DNA of 64,000 bases from Granulicella mallensis (GCF_014203225.1 NZ_JACHIO010000004.1:62001-126000); one strand, 5' to 3'. Numbered from the stretch's first letter, positions 16,974 to 26,270 are shown. Translations and numbers: made by a program. Notes: generated from the letters alone by a model not told the origin.

Positions 16974-17349
16974 ATTCCTCGCTGTCGCGATCGCTCGTAA
17001 CCGTCTCGTGCAGATACTGCATACCCGACTCGACGTTCAGGGCAGTTCTGATCCCCGGCAAAGACATCCCCAGTTCCACCAGCGTAATGGCCACTGCGGG
17101 CTGCATACCGACGACCACCGTCTGCGCATCCAGAACCCTCGCCATCGAAGCAATATTGGCCAGCGTGCGTCCGATGAAGGAGTCCACAATCTCAAGCGAG
17201 GAGATATCGATCAATACGCCCTTCGCCCCAACGTCGGCAATCTTCGACGTCAGATCGTCCTGGAGCGTGAGCGCCAGCTTGTCATGCATATCTACCTGGA
17301 TGGTGACCAGCAGGAAGTTCCCCATCCGTAAGATCGGAATTCTTTCCAT
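16954..17349 (-). CDS. RsbS-like STAS protein (stressosome core)
   Basis: 131 residues, a single STAS domain. It begins with IPILRMGNFLLVTIQVDMHD, contains LIDISSLEIVDSFIGRTLAN, where the Ser after VD lies in the position phosphorylated by RsbT in RsbS proteins, and ends with GMQPAVAITLVELGMSLPGI. A short acidic tail (SDRDSEEYDGDSD) follows. RsbS forms the core of the stressosome shell together with RsbR and captures RsbT. Its ATG overlaps the stop of the RsbR-like gene by one base (TAATG). Confidence 0.9.
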   Translation of the reverse strand: MERIPILRMGNFLLVTIQVDMHDKLALTLQDDLTSKIADVGAKGVLIDISSLEIVDSFIGRTLANIASMARVLDAQTVVVGMQPAVAITLVELGMSLPGIRTALNVESGMQYLHETVTSDRDSEEYDGDSD

Positions 17350-18230
17350 TACTGCTCTCCGTATCTCGCAAGCGCTGAACCTTTGGACTTCTCAAGACGC
17401 GTTACCGTCCGGCCGCTGCGTTCCAAAGCCAGGCGGAAGGCATCGGAGAGCTTTGCCTTGGTAATCACGTCCTCCAGATTGATCCCCAGGTGAACGATGG
17501 TCTGCGCAATCTGAGGCCGAATGCCGCTCAGGATGCACTCCGCGCCCATGAGCCTTGCTGCGGTGATCGTCTTCAAGAGATGCTGTGCAACCAGCGTGTC
17601 AACCGTAGGAACGCCGGTGATGTCGATGATGGCGAAGCGCGAGTTCGTCTTCACAATGGCCTGCAGCAGCGACTCCATCACTACCTGGGTGCGCGCGCTG
17701 TCAAGCGTTCCAATCAGCGGCAACGCAACGATGCCGTCCCACAGGGTCACAACCGGCGTCGAGAGCTCGAGCATCTCCTCCTGCTGCCGCATGATGACCT
17801 GATCGCGACCGTGGATAAAGCTGTCCGTTGTATGCAACGCCAGCTTGTCCACGAAATCGCCAACCGTAGCAATATCAGCGAAGAGATGTTTCGCGTCACT
17901 GCCGGCCTGGCGCTGAATAAGGTTGAAAAGGGGCGATTTCAAGGACAGTACGAACATCGCCGTCTCGGAGGGCGTAAAACCCTGCACAGCGCGCGAGGCG
18001 GACAAGCCGGCCAGGAGGTCCTTCAAAGGCTGCCATGCCGGCGCATTGAGGTTATCCAGGGTGGTATCGGCGGAGACATCGCAGATCGCCGCGAGAACCT
18101 CTGCCGACTGTGCCTTTAGTTCACGGTCATCGATCAGATCGCGTCTGCGAACGCCACTCTTAATCCCCTGCACCCACTCTTCCAGAAGACCGTCCTGATT
18201 CTTCCGGATTGCATCCAATATGTTCGCCAT
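17349..18230 (-). CDS. RsbR-like stressosome sensor (N-terminal helical domain plus STAS)
   Basis: About 293 residues. The N-terminal 150 form a helical, RsbR non-haem-globin-like domain that projects as the sensor turret. The C-terminal STAS domain (about 165-280) reads DITGVPTVDTLVAQHLLKTI and GIRPQIAQTIVHLGI, with Thr after VD where RsbR proteins are phosphorylated. The frame opens at 18248, but ATG 18230 has GGAG eight bases upstream. A possible promoter is TTAAAC-N18-TATAAA on the minus strand (18288 to 18259). It leads a coupled six-gene operon. The signal sensed is not evident, and no haem or flavin motif is visible. Confidence 0.88.
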   Translation of the reverse strand: MANILDAIRKNQDGLLEEWVQGIKSGVRRRDLIDDRELKAQSAEVLAAICDVSADTTLDNLNAPAWQPLKDLLAGLSASRAVQGFTPSETAMFVLSLKSPLFNLIQRQAGSDAKHLFADIATVGDFVDKLALHTTDSFIHGRDQVIMRQQEEMLELSTPVVTLWDGIVALPLIGTLDSARTQVVMESLLQAIVKTNSRFAIIDITGVPTVDTLVAQHLLKTITAARLMGAECILSGIRPQIAQTIVHLGINLEDVITKAKLSDAFRLALERSGRTVTRLEKSKGSALARYGEQ

Positions 18231-18258
18231 TTTCACACTCCAGAGCACTTGCGTCCTC

Positions 18259-18288
18259 TTTATAAACTCACGGACGCGCTCAGTTTAA
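18259..18288 (-). promoter_or_regulatory. Possible promoter of the stressosome operon
   Basis: Reading on the minus strand, TTAAAC and TATAAA are separated by 18 bases and end about 30 bases before the RsbR-like ATG. The match to the sigma-70 consensus is fair in the -10 box and weak in the -35 box. Confidence 0.3.
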
Positions 18289-18725
18289 CAGTCTGATTTT
18301 ACAGGGAATTCTGCCGAGGATAAATCTGCGCAGCCACAGCATAAAGTTCGCGCTTTTCGATGAGCGCCAAACGATCCTACGTCACAGGGGCGGCTTTTCT
18401 CAGTCGGGTTCGCACATAGCGTAGGATGGGTATCCTGCCCACGTTGGCAGGCCGCCTCGCCAGCTTTTTGCGCGTCTTCACGTGAGCGAGTCCCGACCGA
18501 AGCGGCGTTGCTGAAAATCGAGGCAATATGCGCAGAAACATCTTGCCATCCCCTATTTCCGCTACGAATACCGTTGTATTATCATGTCCGCAAATCATTC
18601 TGCCCATCTCCGCCGATCTGAACCGTGAGCACGCCACAGGTTTAGGCAGAATTTGTCCCCTGGACCGGTCACTACAGGACCCGGCGCGAAAGAATTAGCA
18701 CCCTTGAATTTCTTAAATCATCCAT
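18289..18725. other. Intergenic stretch, no gene supported
   Basis: This is the main part of a roughly 560-base gap between the divergent stressosome and RND operons. The only sizeable frame (18377-18637, minus strand) encodes a basic, Arg-rich sequence without recognisable features and no good ribosome-binding site. No tRNA or clear hairpin was seen. Confidence 0.4.
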
Positions 18726-18769
18726 TCAATAGATAACCAGAAACTGATCAATAGATAACCAGAAACTGA
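18726..18769. repeat. Perfect 22-bp tandem duplication upstream of the RND operon
   Basis: Bases 18726-18747 are repeated exactly at 18748-18769 with no gap. The unit contains AGATAACCAGAAACTGA. The array ends 40 bases before the adaptor ATG, overlapping the region where its promoter must lie. A 22-bp period is close to two DNA helical turns, so a regulator could bind both copies on one face; this is inference. Confidence 0.9.
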
Positions 18770-18809
18770 GACACTCGATAACAGCATCTCTTCAGGAGTT
18801 TCCGCACTG

Positions 18810-19919
18810 ATGAAACGTTCGCCTTTTCGCCGCACCGTATCCGTTCAACTGCTGTTTGCGTCTTCGTTAGTGATTGCGCTTGCAGGCTGCAAGCAGGCAC
18901 CGCCTCCCCAGGCAGCCGGCGGGCCCCAGGCCATGCCCGTCCAGGTAGCGGCTGTCTCCATGTCACCCGTGCCGGCAGGCGACACCTATGTCTCCACGAT
19001 CAAGAGCCGCCACTCGGCCACCATGCAGCCACAGATCGATGGCAACATTACGCGTATCCTGGTCAAATCCGGCGACTCCGTCAAAACCGGCCAACTGCTC
19101 ATGACCATCGACCCGCTCAAGCAGCAGGCCACCGTCGAGCAGCAGCGAGGCACGGAGTTCCAGAAGAAGGCCGTCGTCGACTACAACAAGATCGAAGAGA
19201 ACCGCCAGAAGCAGCTCTTTGAGGCAGGCGTTATCTCCCGCGATGCCTACGATCAGGCTGTGCAGGCGCTCGGCAACTCCACCGGCGACTACAACTCGGC
19301 CGTGCAGGGCACACTGACCCAGCAGCAACAACTCGCCTACTACCAGATCCGCGCCCCCTTCGCAGGCATCATCGGCGACATCCCCGTCCACCAGGGCGAC
19401 TACGTCTCCCCCACCACACTGTTGACTACGGTCGACGAGAACGCCGGCCTCGAAGCCTACATCTATATCCCTACCGAGCGCGCCGCACAGGTAAAGCTAG
19501 GCTTGCCGGTCGATCTGCAGGACAACAGCGGCAACAGCATCAGCAAATCCACCATCAGCTTCCTCTCGCCGCAGGTGGACAACGGCACACAAACCATTCT
19601 CGCCAAGGCTGAGATACCCGCGGCCACCGGCGCGAAGAGGCTGCGCACGCAGCAACTGGTAAGGGCGCACATTACCTGGTCGAGCAACCCCACGCCTGTC
19701 GTTCCTGTGCTTGCAGTCACCCGTATCGGCGGACAGACCTTTGTCTACGTTGCGACACCAGGCACCAATGGTTATACCGCTCATCTGGTGGCCGTTACGC
19801 TTGGCGACACATTGGGTAACAACTATCCAGTCCTTACCGGACTTCACACCGGAGACAAGGTCATCCTCTCCGGCCTGCAGTTTCTTCAGGAAGGCATGCC
19901 GGTCAAGCCTCTCGGCTAA
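18810..19919 (+). CDS. RND efflux periplasmic adaptor (membrane fusion lipoprotein)
   Basis: 369 residues. A lipoprotein signal ends in the lipobox LAGC with the lipidated Cys near residue 27. The fold then runs through a barrel-sandwich segment (TMQPQIDGNITRILVKSGD), a helical hairpin (about 105-165) and TYYQIRAPF-like return strands (AYYQIRAPFAGIIGDIPVHQ), a beta-barrel domain and a membrane-proximal domain (GDKVILSGLQFLQEGMPVKP). It is an AcrA/MexA-type adaptor joining the inner-membrane pump to an outer-membrane channel. AGGAG precedes the ATG. The pump gene follows 99 bases later; no outer-membrane component is adjacent. Confidence 0.92.
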   Translation: MKRSPFRRTVSVQLLFASSLVIALAGCKQAPPPQAAGGPQAMPVQVAAVSMSPVPAGDTYVSTIKSRHSATMQPQIDGNITRILVKSGDSVKTGQLLMTIDPLKQQATVEQQRGTEFQKKAVVDYNKIEENRQKQLFEAGVISRDAYDQAVQALGNSTGDYNSAVQGTLTQQQQLAYYQIRAPFAGIIGDIPVHQGDYVSPTTLLTTVDENAGLEAYIYIPTERAAQVKLGLPVDLQDNSGNSISKSTISFLSPQVDNGTQTILAKAEIPAATGAKRLRTQQLVRAHITWSSNPTPVVPVLAVTRIGGQTFVYVATPGTNGYTAHLVAVTLGDTLGNNYPVLTGLHTGDKVILSGLQFLQEGMPVKPLG

Positions 19920-19946
19920 CCGCAGCTCCACTGTATGAACCAACCT

Positions 19947-19976
19947 CCTGCCCCTGCGCATAGTCGAAGGGGCAGG
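19947..19976 (+). terminator. Hairpin between adaptor and pump genes
   Basis: CCTGCCCCT (19947-19955) pairs perfectly with AGGGGCAGG (19968-19976), followed by GCCTGCTTTT. A short U-run makes it a possible partial terminator, or an RNA-stabilising stem that lowers pump expression relative to adaptor. Confidence 0.5.
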
Positions 19977-20018
19977 GCCTGCTTTTAGCTCTTTTGAATA
20001 CCTCCGAGGTAAGCTCCC

Positions 20019-23000
20019 TTGTTCGTAGACTTTTTCATTCGCCGCCCGGTCTTCGCCTCCGTCTGCGCCCTGCTCATCGTGCTCGCTGGAGCTGTCGTCA
20101 TCCCCGGTCTCCCGATCTCGCTCTACCCTGATCTCGCACCGCCACAGGTCACGGTAAGCAGCGTCTACATCGGCGCTAACTCTCAGACCGTCGAGCACGA
20201 CGTCACAACACCGCTTGAAGAGTCCATCAACGGCGTGGAGGGCATGCGCTACATCACGTCCTCGAGCAGCAACGATGGCAGCAGCACCATCACGATTACG
20301 TTCCAGACCGGCTACGACATCAACATCGCGGCCGTCGACGTGCAAAATCGTGTCTCCAGCGCGCAGGGCCTGCTGCCGCAGGCCGTCAAGAACACCGGCG
20401 TCACCATCACCAAGTCGAACCCCAACTTCGTCTTTGCAGCGGGCTTCTACTCCGACAACAATCGCTACTCGCAGGATTTCATCTCCAACTACATCGACCT
20501 GTACGTCAAGGACCCCCTGGAGCGCATCTCCGGCGTGGGCGCCGCGCAGATCTTCGGTGTTCGCAAATATGCGATGCGCCTCTGGTTGGACCCCACGAAA
20601 CTGGCCGCGCGTCAACTCACAGCGACCGATGTCATCAGTGCACTCCAGGAGCAAAACGTCGAGATCGCGGCGGGTAACGTCGGCCAGCAGCCCATGTCTC
20701 CCCCTCAGGACTTCCAATACTCGGTGCGCGCTGTCGGCCGCCTCACCACACCGGAGCAGTTCAACAACATCGTCCTCAAGAATGGCCCCACCGGCATCAT
20801 CCAGCTTCGCGATGTGGGCCGTGCCGAGCTCGGTGCCGAAGACTACGGCACGAACCTCAACTTCTCCGGCGCTACCGCCGTCGGCATTGGCGTGCAGCAG
20901 CTATCTACCGCCAACGCACTCGACGTCGATCGCAAGGGCAAGGCCGCGCTGCTCGAGCTCTCCAAGAGCTTCCCTCCCGGCCTGCACTACACGGTTGCGT
21001 TCGACACCACAACCGTCATCGGCGACTCCATCCACGAGGTCGTCATCACCCTCGCGGAAGCAATCGTCATCGTCATCGCCGTCATCTTCCTGTTCCTGCT
21101 CGATTGGCGCGCAACCATCATTCCGGCCATTACAATTCCGGTCTCGCTGATCGGGACCTTTGCCTTCATTAAGATCTTCGGCTTCTCCATTAACTCGCTT
21201 ACGCTCTTCGGCATCACACTCGCCACGGGCCTGGTCGTCGATGACGCGATCGTCGTCATCGAAAATGTGCAGCGCCATCTCTCCGAAGCGGACCCCAATA
21301 ATTCGGACCACGATCCGCACAAGGCCACTTCTGTGGCTATGGCTGAGGTCACCAGCGCCGTCATCGCGACCTCGCTCGTGCTCATCAGCGTGTTCGTGCC
21401 CGTCAGCTTCTTCCCTGGCACCACGGGCATTTTGTACAAGCAGTTCTCGTTGACGATTGCGTTCGCCATTGCCATCTCGGCGTTCAACGCGTTGACGCTT
21501 TCGCCCGCACTCGCCGCGCTCTTCCTGCGCGGAGAAGAAGATAAGTACAAGTTCCTGGATTGGACACACGTCGAGTTTCTCAAGCGTGCCTATCGCGGCT
21601 TTGCACATCTTGTCGACAACTCGCTCACGGCCCTCGCCTCCGCGTATGGCCGCGCGATCCATTTCATCCTGCGCATCCGCTGGGTCATGATGCTGCTCTT
21701 CATCGCCGGTCTTGCCGCCACGGGCTACATGTATCAGCATGTGCCGACGGCCTTCGTCCCCGGAGAAGACCAGGGCTACTTCATTCTGCAGGTGCTGGCT
21801 CCGCAGGGTGCATCACTCAGCTATACAACCCACCTGGCCGACCAGGCGCAGGCCATCCTCTCGCAGGACAAAGATGTCCTAGGCACCTTCTCCGTTATGG
21901 GCTTCGGATTCAGCGGCACGTCGCCGAACCAGGGCCTTATCTTCGTTCCGTTGCAGCCGCAGGACAAGCGCCTTGAAAAGGGCCACGCCGACACAGACAT
22001 CATCGAACGCGTGTCTCCAAAACTCTTAGGCATTCCCGGCGGCATCGTCGTAGCCTTCCCACCGCCCGCGATTCAGGGCCTCGGTAACTTCGGAGGCTTC
22101 CAATTCGAACTGCAGGACCTGGGCCGCAACACCTTGCAGGACATCGATCGCATCGCGCACCAGATCGCCGCCGCAGGTAACGATCCGAAGTCCGGCCTCA
22201 CCGGGATGTTCACGAGCTTCACCTCCAATGACCCTCAACTGCTCGTCAACATCGATCGCGAAAAGGCCAAGACCATCGGCGTACCCTTCTCGCAGATCAG
22301 CGACGCGCTCAGCGTCTACATGGGATCGGAGTACGTCAACGACTTCGAGTTCAACAACCGCTCCTACCGCGTGTATGTGCAGGCCGATGCTCCGTTCCGC
22401 CGCACGTCGAAAGATATCCGCCAGTTCTACGTCCGCACCAACTCCGGACAGATGGTGCCGCTCGACGATCTGGTCACCATCGATGAAAGCTCCGGCCCGC
22501 AGACCATCAGCCACTACAACCTCTTCCGCTCAGCTGAGATCCTCGGCTCTGCCGCTCCAGGCAAGTCCTCCTCAGAAGGTCTCGCTGCCATGGAGTCTGT
22601 CGCGAAGAAGAACATGCTGCAAGGCATGAGCTTTGAGTGGTCCGGACTCGCGCTCGAAGAGATCGAGTCCAGCGGCAAAGCGATCGTCATCTTTGCCCTG
22701 GGTCTGTTGGTGGTTTATCTCGCACTCTCGGCACAGTATGAGAGCTTCGCGCTTCCGTTCATCATCCTTCTTGCGGTGCCGATGGCCGTGCTCGGTGCGC
22801 TGTCTTTAGTCTCCTGGAGAGGGCTCGTGGACGACGTCTACGTGCAGATCGGCCTTGTCATGCTGATCGGCCTCTCGGCTAAGAACTCGATTCTTATCGT
22901 CGAGTTCGCCGAGCAGATTCGCGAGAAGGGTCTCAGTATCGCGGAGGCTGCGATTCAGGCCGGCGAGCTTCGCCTGCGTCCGATTCTCATGACGAGCTCG

Positions 23001-23201
23001 GCCTTCATCCTCGGCGTTCTGCCACTGGTGTTCGCAACCGGCGCAGGCAAGCTGGGACGGCACTCGGTCGGTACAGCCATCGTCGGCGGCATGATTCTCT
23101 CCACCGTGCTGAACCTCTTCTTCATCCCGGTTCTGTATGTGCTGCTGAAGTCGTTCCTCGAACGCTTCAGCAAGCCCGGCAAGAAGGTTGTCGAAGCATA
23201 A
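20019..23201 (+). CDS. RND multidrug efflux permease (AcrB/HAE1 family)
   Basis: 1,060 residues, the normal AcrB length. The N-terminus FVDFFIRRPVFASVCALLIV is the first transmembrane helix, followed by the porter strands SQTVEHDVTTPLEESINGVE. The two membrane bundles are at about 330-560 and 870-1040. The proton-relay Asp pair is in GLVVDDAIVVIENVQRHL near residue 410, and the conserved Lys lies in LIGLSAKNSILIVEFAEQ. It exports hydrophobic compounds by proton antiport. The start is TTG 20019, with GAGG nine bases upstream and no earlier ATG in frame. The gene ends 48 bases before a perfect 40-bp terminator palindrome. Confidence 0.94.
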   Translation: MFVDFFIRRPVFASVCALLIVLAGAVVIPGLPISLYPDLAPPQVTVSSVYIGANSQTVEHDVTTPLEESINGVEGMRYITSSSSNDGSSTITITFQTGYDINIAAVDVQNRVSSAQGLLPQAVKNTGVTITKSNPNFVFAAGFYSDNNRYSQDFISNYIDLYVKDPLERISGVGAAQIFGVRKYAMRLWLDPTKLAARQLTATDVISALQEQNVEIAAGNVGQQPMSPPQDFQYSVRAVGRLTTPEQFNNIVLKNGPTGIIQLRDVGRAELGAEDYGTNLNFSGATAVGIGVQQLSTANALDVDRKGKAALLELSKSFPPGLHYTVAFDTTTVIGDSIHEVVITLAEAIVIVIAVIFLFLLDWRATIIPAITIPVSLIGTFAFIKIFGFSINSLTLFGITLATGLVVDDAIVVIENVQRHLSEADPNNSDHDPHKATSVAMAEVTSAVIATSLVLISVFVPVSFFPGTTGILYKQFSLTIAFAIAISAFNALTLSPALAALFLRGEEDKYKFLDWTHVEFLKRAYRGFAHLVDNSLTALASAYGRAIHFILRIRWVMMLLFIAGLAATGYMYQHVPTAFVPGEDQGYFILQVLAPQGASLSYTTHLADQAQAILSQDKDVLGTFSVMGFGFSGTSPNQGLIFVPLQPQDKRLEKGHADTDIIERVSPKLLGIPGGIVVAFPPPAIQGLGNFGGFQFELQDLGRNTLQDIDRIAHQIAAAGNDPKSGLTGMFTSFTSNDPQLLVNIDREKAKTIGVPFSQISDALSVYMGSEYVNDFEFNNRSYRVYVQADAPFRRTSKDIRQFYVRTNSGQMVPLDDLVTIDESSGPQTISHYNLFRSAEILGSAAPGKSSSEGLAAMESVAKKNMLQGMSFEWSGLALEEIESSGKAIVIFALGLLVVYLALSAQYESFALPFIILLAVPMAVLGALSLVSWRGLVDDVYVQIGLVMLIGLSAKNSILIVEFAEQIREKGLSIAEAAIQAGELRLRPILMTSSAFILGVLPLVFATGAGKLGRHSVGTAIVGGMILSTVLNLFFIPVLYVLLKSFLERFSKPGKKVVEA

Positions 23202-23249
23202 CCATCACGGCAAGACTTAGAGTAGTTCTTGAAATTGCGTGGAAAGTAG

Positions 23250-23289
23250 AAAAACAAGAGCAACGGCAATTGCCGTTGCTCTTGTTTTT
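23250..23289. terminator. Perfect 40-bp palindrome, bidirectional terminator
   Basis: A gapless palindrome centred at 23269/23270, starting with AAAAACAAGAGCAACGG and ending in the complementary T-run (23285-23289). The stem plus T5 on both strands makes it a strong intrinsic terminator after the RND pump gene. Confidence 0.9.
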
Positions 23290-23295
23290 GCCTTT

Positions 23296-23490
23296 GCTTT
23301 TCTGGTTGTCATTCCGAGCGCAGCGAGCGAACCTGCTGTCTCCCGCTCTTTGCTCGTACCACCCAAAAGACATATGAGCTGAAACGGATAGGGGTTGCTT
23401 TGTGGCAACGCGTAACGTTTGTGGCAACACTGGCGAAAAACGGGAGACAACAGGTTCGCTCGCTGCGCTCGGAATGACAACCAGAAAAGC
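23296..23490. repeat. 195-bp element with 50-bp inverted terminal arms
   Basis: The arms at 23296-23345 and 23441-23490 are reverse complements with a single mismatch. They contain GTCATTCCGAGCGCAGCGAG, a string I recognise as frequent in acidobacterial intergenic regions. The 95-base centre holds two copies of TTGTGGCAAC and no ORF. It resembles a miniature inverted-repeat element or a long REP-type hairpin. Confidence 0.8.
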
Positions 23491-23564
23491 AAAAACTAAA
23501 ACAAGATAATATGCCTCTACGCCATTTCAGAAACGGCTTTATAAATAGCTACCAGAGGCGACGA

Positions 23565-26270
23565 TCAATGGATCGTCGCCTCTAGTTTCAGGTCACGCGA
23601 GGACGAGCCTGCTCTCAAGGTGCGGCTCCCCGCTGGCAGAACCCACGCATTGGTTGACGTCGACCAATACTGGAACTGACGTGGCTGAATCCGCAGTGTG
23701 ACTTCTTTGCTCTCGTTTGGTTGCAGCGTCAGACGATCGAAGGCCACCAGCTTCCGCTCAGCAAACTGAACCCCCGCAGGCCGATCCTTAGGCGCTTCCA
23801 GATAAACCTGAGGCACTTCATCGCCCGCAACCCTCCCCGTATTTTTGATACGAATGGAAACCGTGGCACCTCCATCCGGAGACCTCGTCGCCTTCATATC
23901 CGAATACTCGAAGTGCGTGTAAGAAAGTCCCTCGCCAAAGGCGAAGAGCGGATCGATCTTACGCTCGTCAAACCAGCGATAGCCGACCAGTACGCCTTCG
24001 GAAAAAGTGGTCTTTCCGTCCACGCCTTTAGCAGAGCGCTCAGGATGCGCCGGATTGGTCGCGGGATAGTCCGTCAACTGCTTTGCCCAGGTGAACGGCA
24101 GCCGTCCAGCCGGATTATTTTGTCCCAGCAGTGTCTTCGCGGTAGCCCATCCGCCTTCGTCGCCTGGCCACCACATCTCGAGCACCGCCTTCACCTTCGG
24201 CAGCCAAGGCATGTCGATCGCCTGGCTGGTGTTGAGCACAACGATCGTGTTCGGATTGACTGCAGCAACCTCTTCAACCAGACGGTTTTGCTCACCCGGC
24301 AGCTCGAAGCTCGGTTTGTCGCGCGTCCAGAGAAATACAACCGCAGTCCTTGCAGACTTGGCCGCTGCCAGCGCTGCCGCATGATTAGCCGTCCGCATCT
24401 CAGGCGTCATCCAGTTGAGCCTGATCTGTACCGGAGCACCCGAGGTATCGCTTGAGATCTCAACGGAGAGTGTATGAGCACCTTTCGATAACTGGATCGC
24501 ACGGCGAACATTGTCCAATCCATCCGTCGTGGGGAGCCCGTTGTCCTGCGAAGCGTGCTGGATGTCGCCATGTACGGTGCCCTTGGTTGCACCGGTACGA
24601 CCAAGTTCCTTTCCATCGACCCATAGGCGTCCGCGTGTACCGATGGCCTGCAGGTAGAGCCAGTACTCACCATCGGCCCGCACGGAGAGTTCTCCCTTCC
24701 ACGTGATTGCACTGTTCGGAGGGAGAGCGCTGTGATTCGTCTGCGTAAAGTCCAGGATCGGATCGACACTCTTCTTACCGTTGCTCTCTGCGCGCAGCAA
24801 GCCCGGCTGACCATCGTGCGACAACAGCCCGGCAGGAATGGGCGTGCCTGTCATGTCGTCATCCACCGCGTAAGCAATCTTCGCGTTGGGCGCGAGCTTT
24901 CGGAGAGCGGCGAGTGGGCCGACCTGACGCTCCGTAAGACCTGGGGAGCGCTCGCCAAAGGTGCCAATGGCAGCAACCTGCCCAGCGGTTGGGCCAATCA
25001 GCACGAGGTCGGCGAGCTCTTCTTCCTTGAGAGGAAGTACATGGTCGTCGTTCTTCAAGAGGACTGCCGCATCCTCTGCGGTCTTCTCGATGACTGCGGC
25101 ATTTGCCTCAACGTCCTGCGGGGTGACGTTGTGTTTCTGCTTGCCATCAAGGTAGCCGAAGCGGTCCATCTCATAGAGCACACGCCGTGCCGCTTGTGTA
25201 ATCGTGGCCTCTGTAATCGAGCCGTCCTGAAGAGACTCCTTCATGGTCTTCGGGTCGGCATCGCGCGGAAAGGCTCCAAGATCCAGCCCCCCTTTGCGTG
25301 GCTCTTCCGGAATTGGACCACCCAGTATGCCGGCCAGGTCATCCGCGTTCAGCTCGCGGGGCGCAGCGCCCGCTGGAGTCACTGTCCGGAAAAAGGTATG
25401 CATGAATGCCGCGAAGGGACTGTCGGCCGGGACCTCGCCAGGCATCTCCATGTCGAGTCCGCGATTGATGAACTTCACGCTGTGCACAGCGCCCCAGTCG
25501 GACGTGACGAAGCCTCGAAAGCCGATCTGATCGCGGAGAATCGTCTTGAGCGTGTTGTCGTTGCCACAGGCGAACGGTCCATTGAGCCTGTTGTAGGAAC
25601 ACATGATGGACGAGACACCCGCACGCACAGCCTCTTCAAAGGGAGCGACATAGACCTCGTGGAGTGCCTGCTGATCGATGAAGACGTTGTAGGAGTCCGT
25701 ATCGTAGCCAACATAGTGTTTGGCCTGCGCCATCACGCCCTGAGACTGGGCTCCCCGAATCTCCGCAGCACCCATCTTCCCAGTCAGCACCGGGTCTTCT
25801 CCAAAGGTGTTGTATCCGCGCGCGAAGGTAAGGTCACGATCGATATTGATGAACGGCTGAAGCACAACATCGATGCCGAGCGATCTCGCCTCACGCCCAA
25901 TGACGATGCCGTTCTGCTCCGCATCGCGAAGGCTGAACGTAGCGGCGACACCCATGGTCGCAGTCTCGGCCTGCGCCGGAACACGGGTCAGGAGGCCCGG
26001 CGGTCCATCTGCGAAACGAAGGGAGGGAATATGCAGACGGGGCACCCCAGGCAGATAGCCGGCCTGTCCCTGATACTCTGCCTCGGGTTCCACACCACCC
26101 CGAATCAGGTTCATCTTCTCTTCCAGGGTCATCTGGTGCAACAGGCGATCGATGCGGGCCTCATTCGCCCTCTCTGCCGGAACGGCCTGTGCATACGATG
26201 CGATTGGAACCACGACCATAAAACAGAGGGAAACAAACAGTCCGATCTTTTCAAAGCTCTTCGCGATCAT
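23565..26270 (-). CDS. Glycoside hydrolase family 3 beta-glucosidase with PA14 insert
   Basis: 901 residues. A signal peptide (FVSLCFMVVVPIASYAQ) directs export. The GH3 barrel has LRFADGPPG and AKHYVGYDTDSYN, and the nucleophile Asp in GFVTSDWGAVH. The second GH3 domain is interrupted by a PA14-type carbohydrate-binding module (about 490-640; GEYWLYLQAIGTRGRLWVDG). SFELPGEQNRLVEEV lies where the acid/base Glu is expected, and a fibronectin-III-like domain ends the protein (VSIRIKNTGRVAGDEVPQVY). It should release glucose or related sugars from plant or microbial oligosaccharides. It is divergent from the M3 peptidase gene. Confidence 0.92.
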   Translation of the reverse strand: MIAKSFEKIGLFVSLCFMVVVPIASYAQAVPAERANEARIDRLLHQMTLEEKMNLIRGGVEPEAEYQGQAGYLPGVPRLHIPSLRFADGPPGLLTRVPAQAETATMGVAATFSLRDAEQNGIVIGREARSLGIDVVLQPFINIDRDLTFARGYNTFGEDPVLTGKMGAAEIRGAQSQGVMAQAKHYVGYDTDSYNVFIDQQALHEVYVAPFEEAVRAGVSSIMCSYNRLNGPFACGNDNTLKTILRDQIGFRGFVTSDWGAVHSVKFINRGLDMEMPGEVPADSPFAAFMHTFFRTVTPAGAAPRELNADDLAGILGGPIPEEPRKGGLDLGAFPRDADPKTMKESLQDGSITEATITQAARRVLYEMDRFGYLDGKQKHNVTPQDVEANAAVIEKTAEDAAVLLKNDDHVLPLKEEELADLVLIGPTAGQVAAIGTFGERSPGLTERQVGPLAALRKLAPNAKIAYAVDDDMTGTPIPAGLLSHDGQPGLLRAESNGKKSVDPILDFTQTNHSALPPNSAITWKGELSVRADGEYWLYLQAIGTRGRLWVDGKELGRTGATKGTVHGDIQHASQDNGLPTTDGLDNVRRAIQLSKGAHTLSVEISSDTSGAPVQIRLNWMTPEMRTANHAAALAAAKSARTAVVFLWTRDKPSFELPGEQNRLVEEVAAVNPNTIVVLNTSQAIDMPWLPKVKAVLEMWWPGDEGGWATAKTLLGQNNPAGRLPFTWAKQLTDYPATNPAHPERSAKGVDGKTTFSEGVLVGYRWFDERKIDPLFAFGEGLSYTHFEYSDMKATRSPDGGATVSIRIKNTGRVAGDEVPQVYLEAPKDRPAGVQFAERKLVAFDRLTLQPNESKEVTLRIQPRQFQYWSTSTNAWVLPAGSRTLRAGSSSRDLKLEATIH

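Noticed and set aside
18377..18637. 86-codon minus-strand frame upstream of the RND operon
   Set aside because: Basic composition, no ribosome-binding site, no recognisable motif.
20901..21740. Long minus-strand frame inside the RND pump gene
   Set aside because: It is the antisense shadow of a conserved membrane protein gene with strong codon structure on the plus strand.
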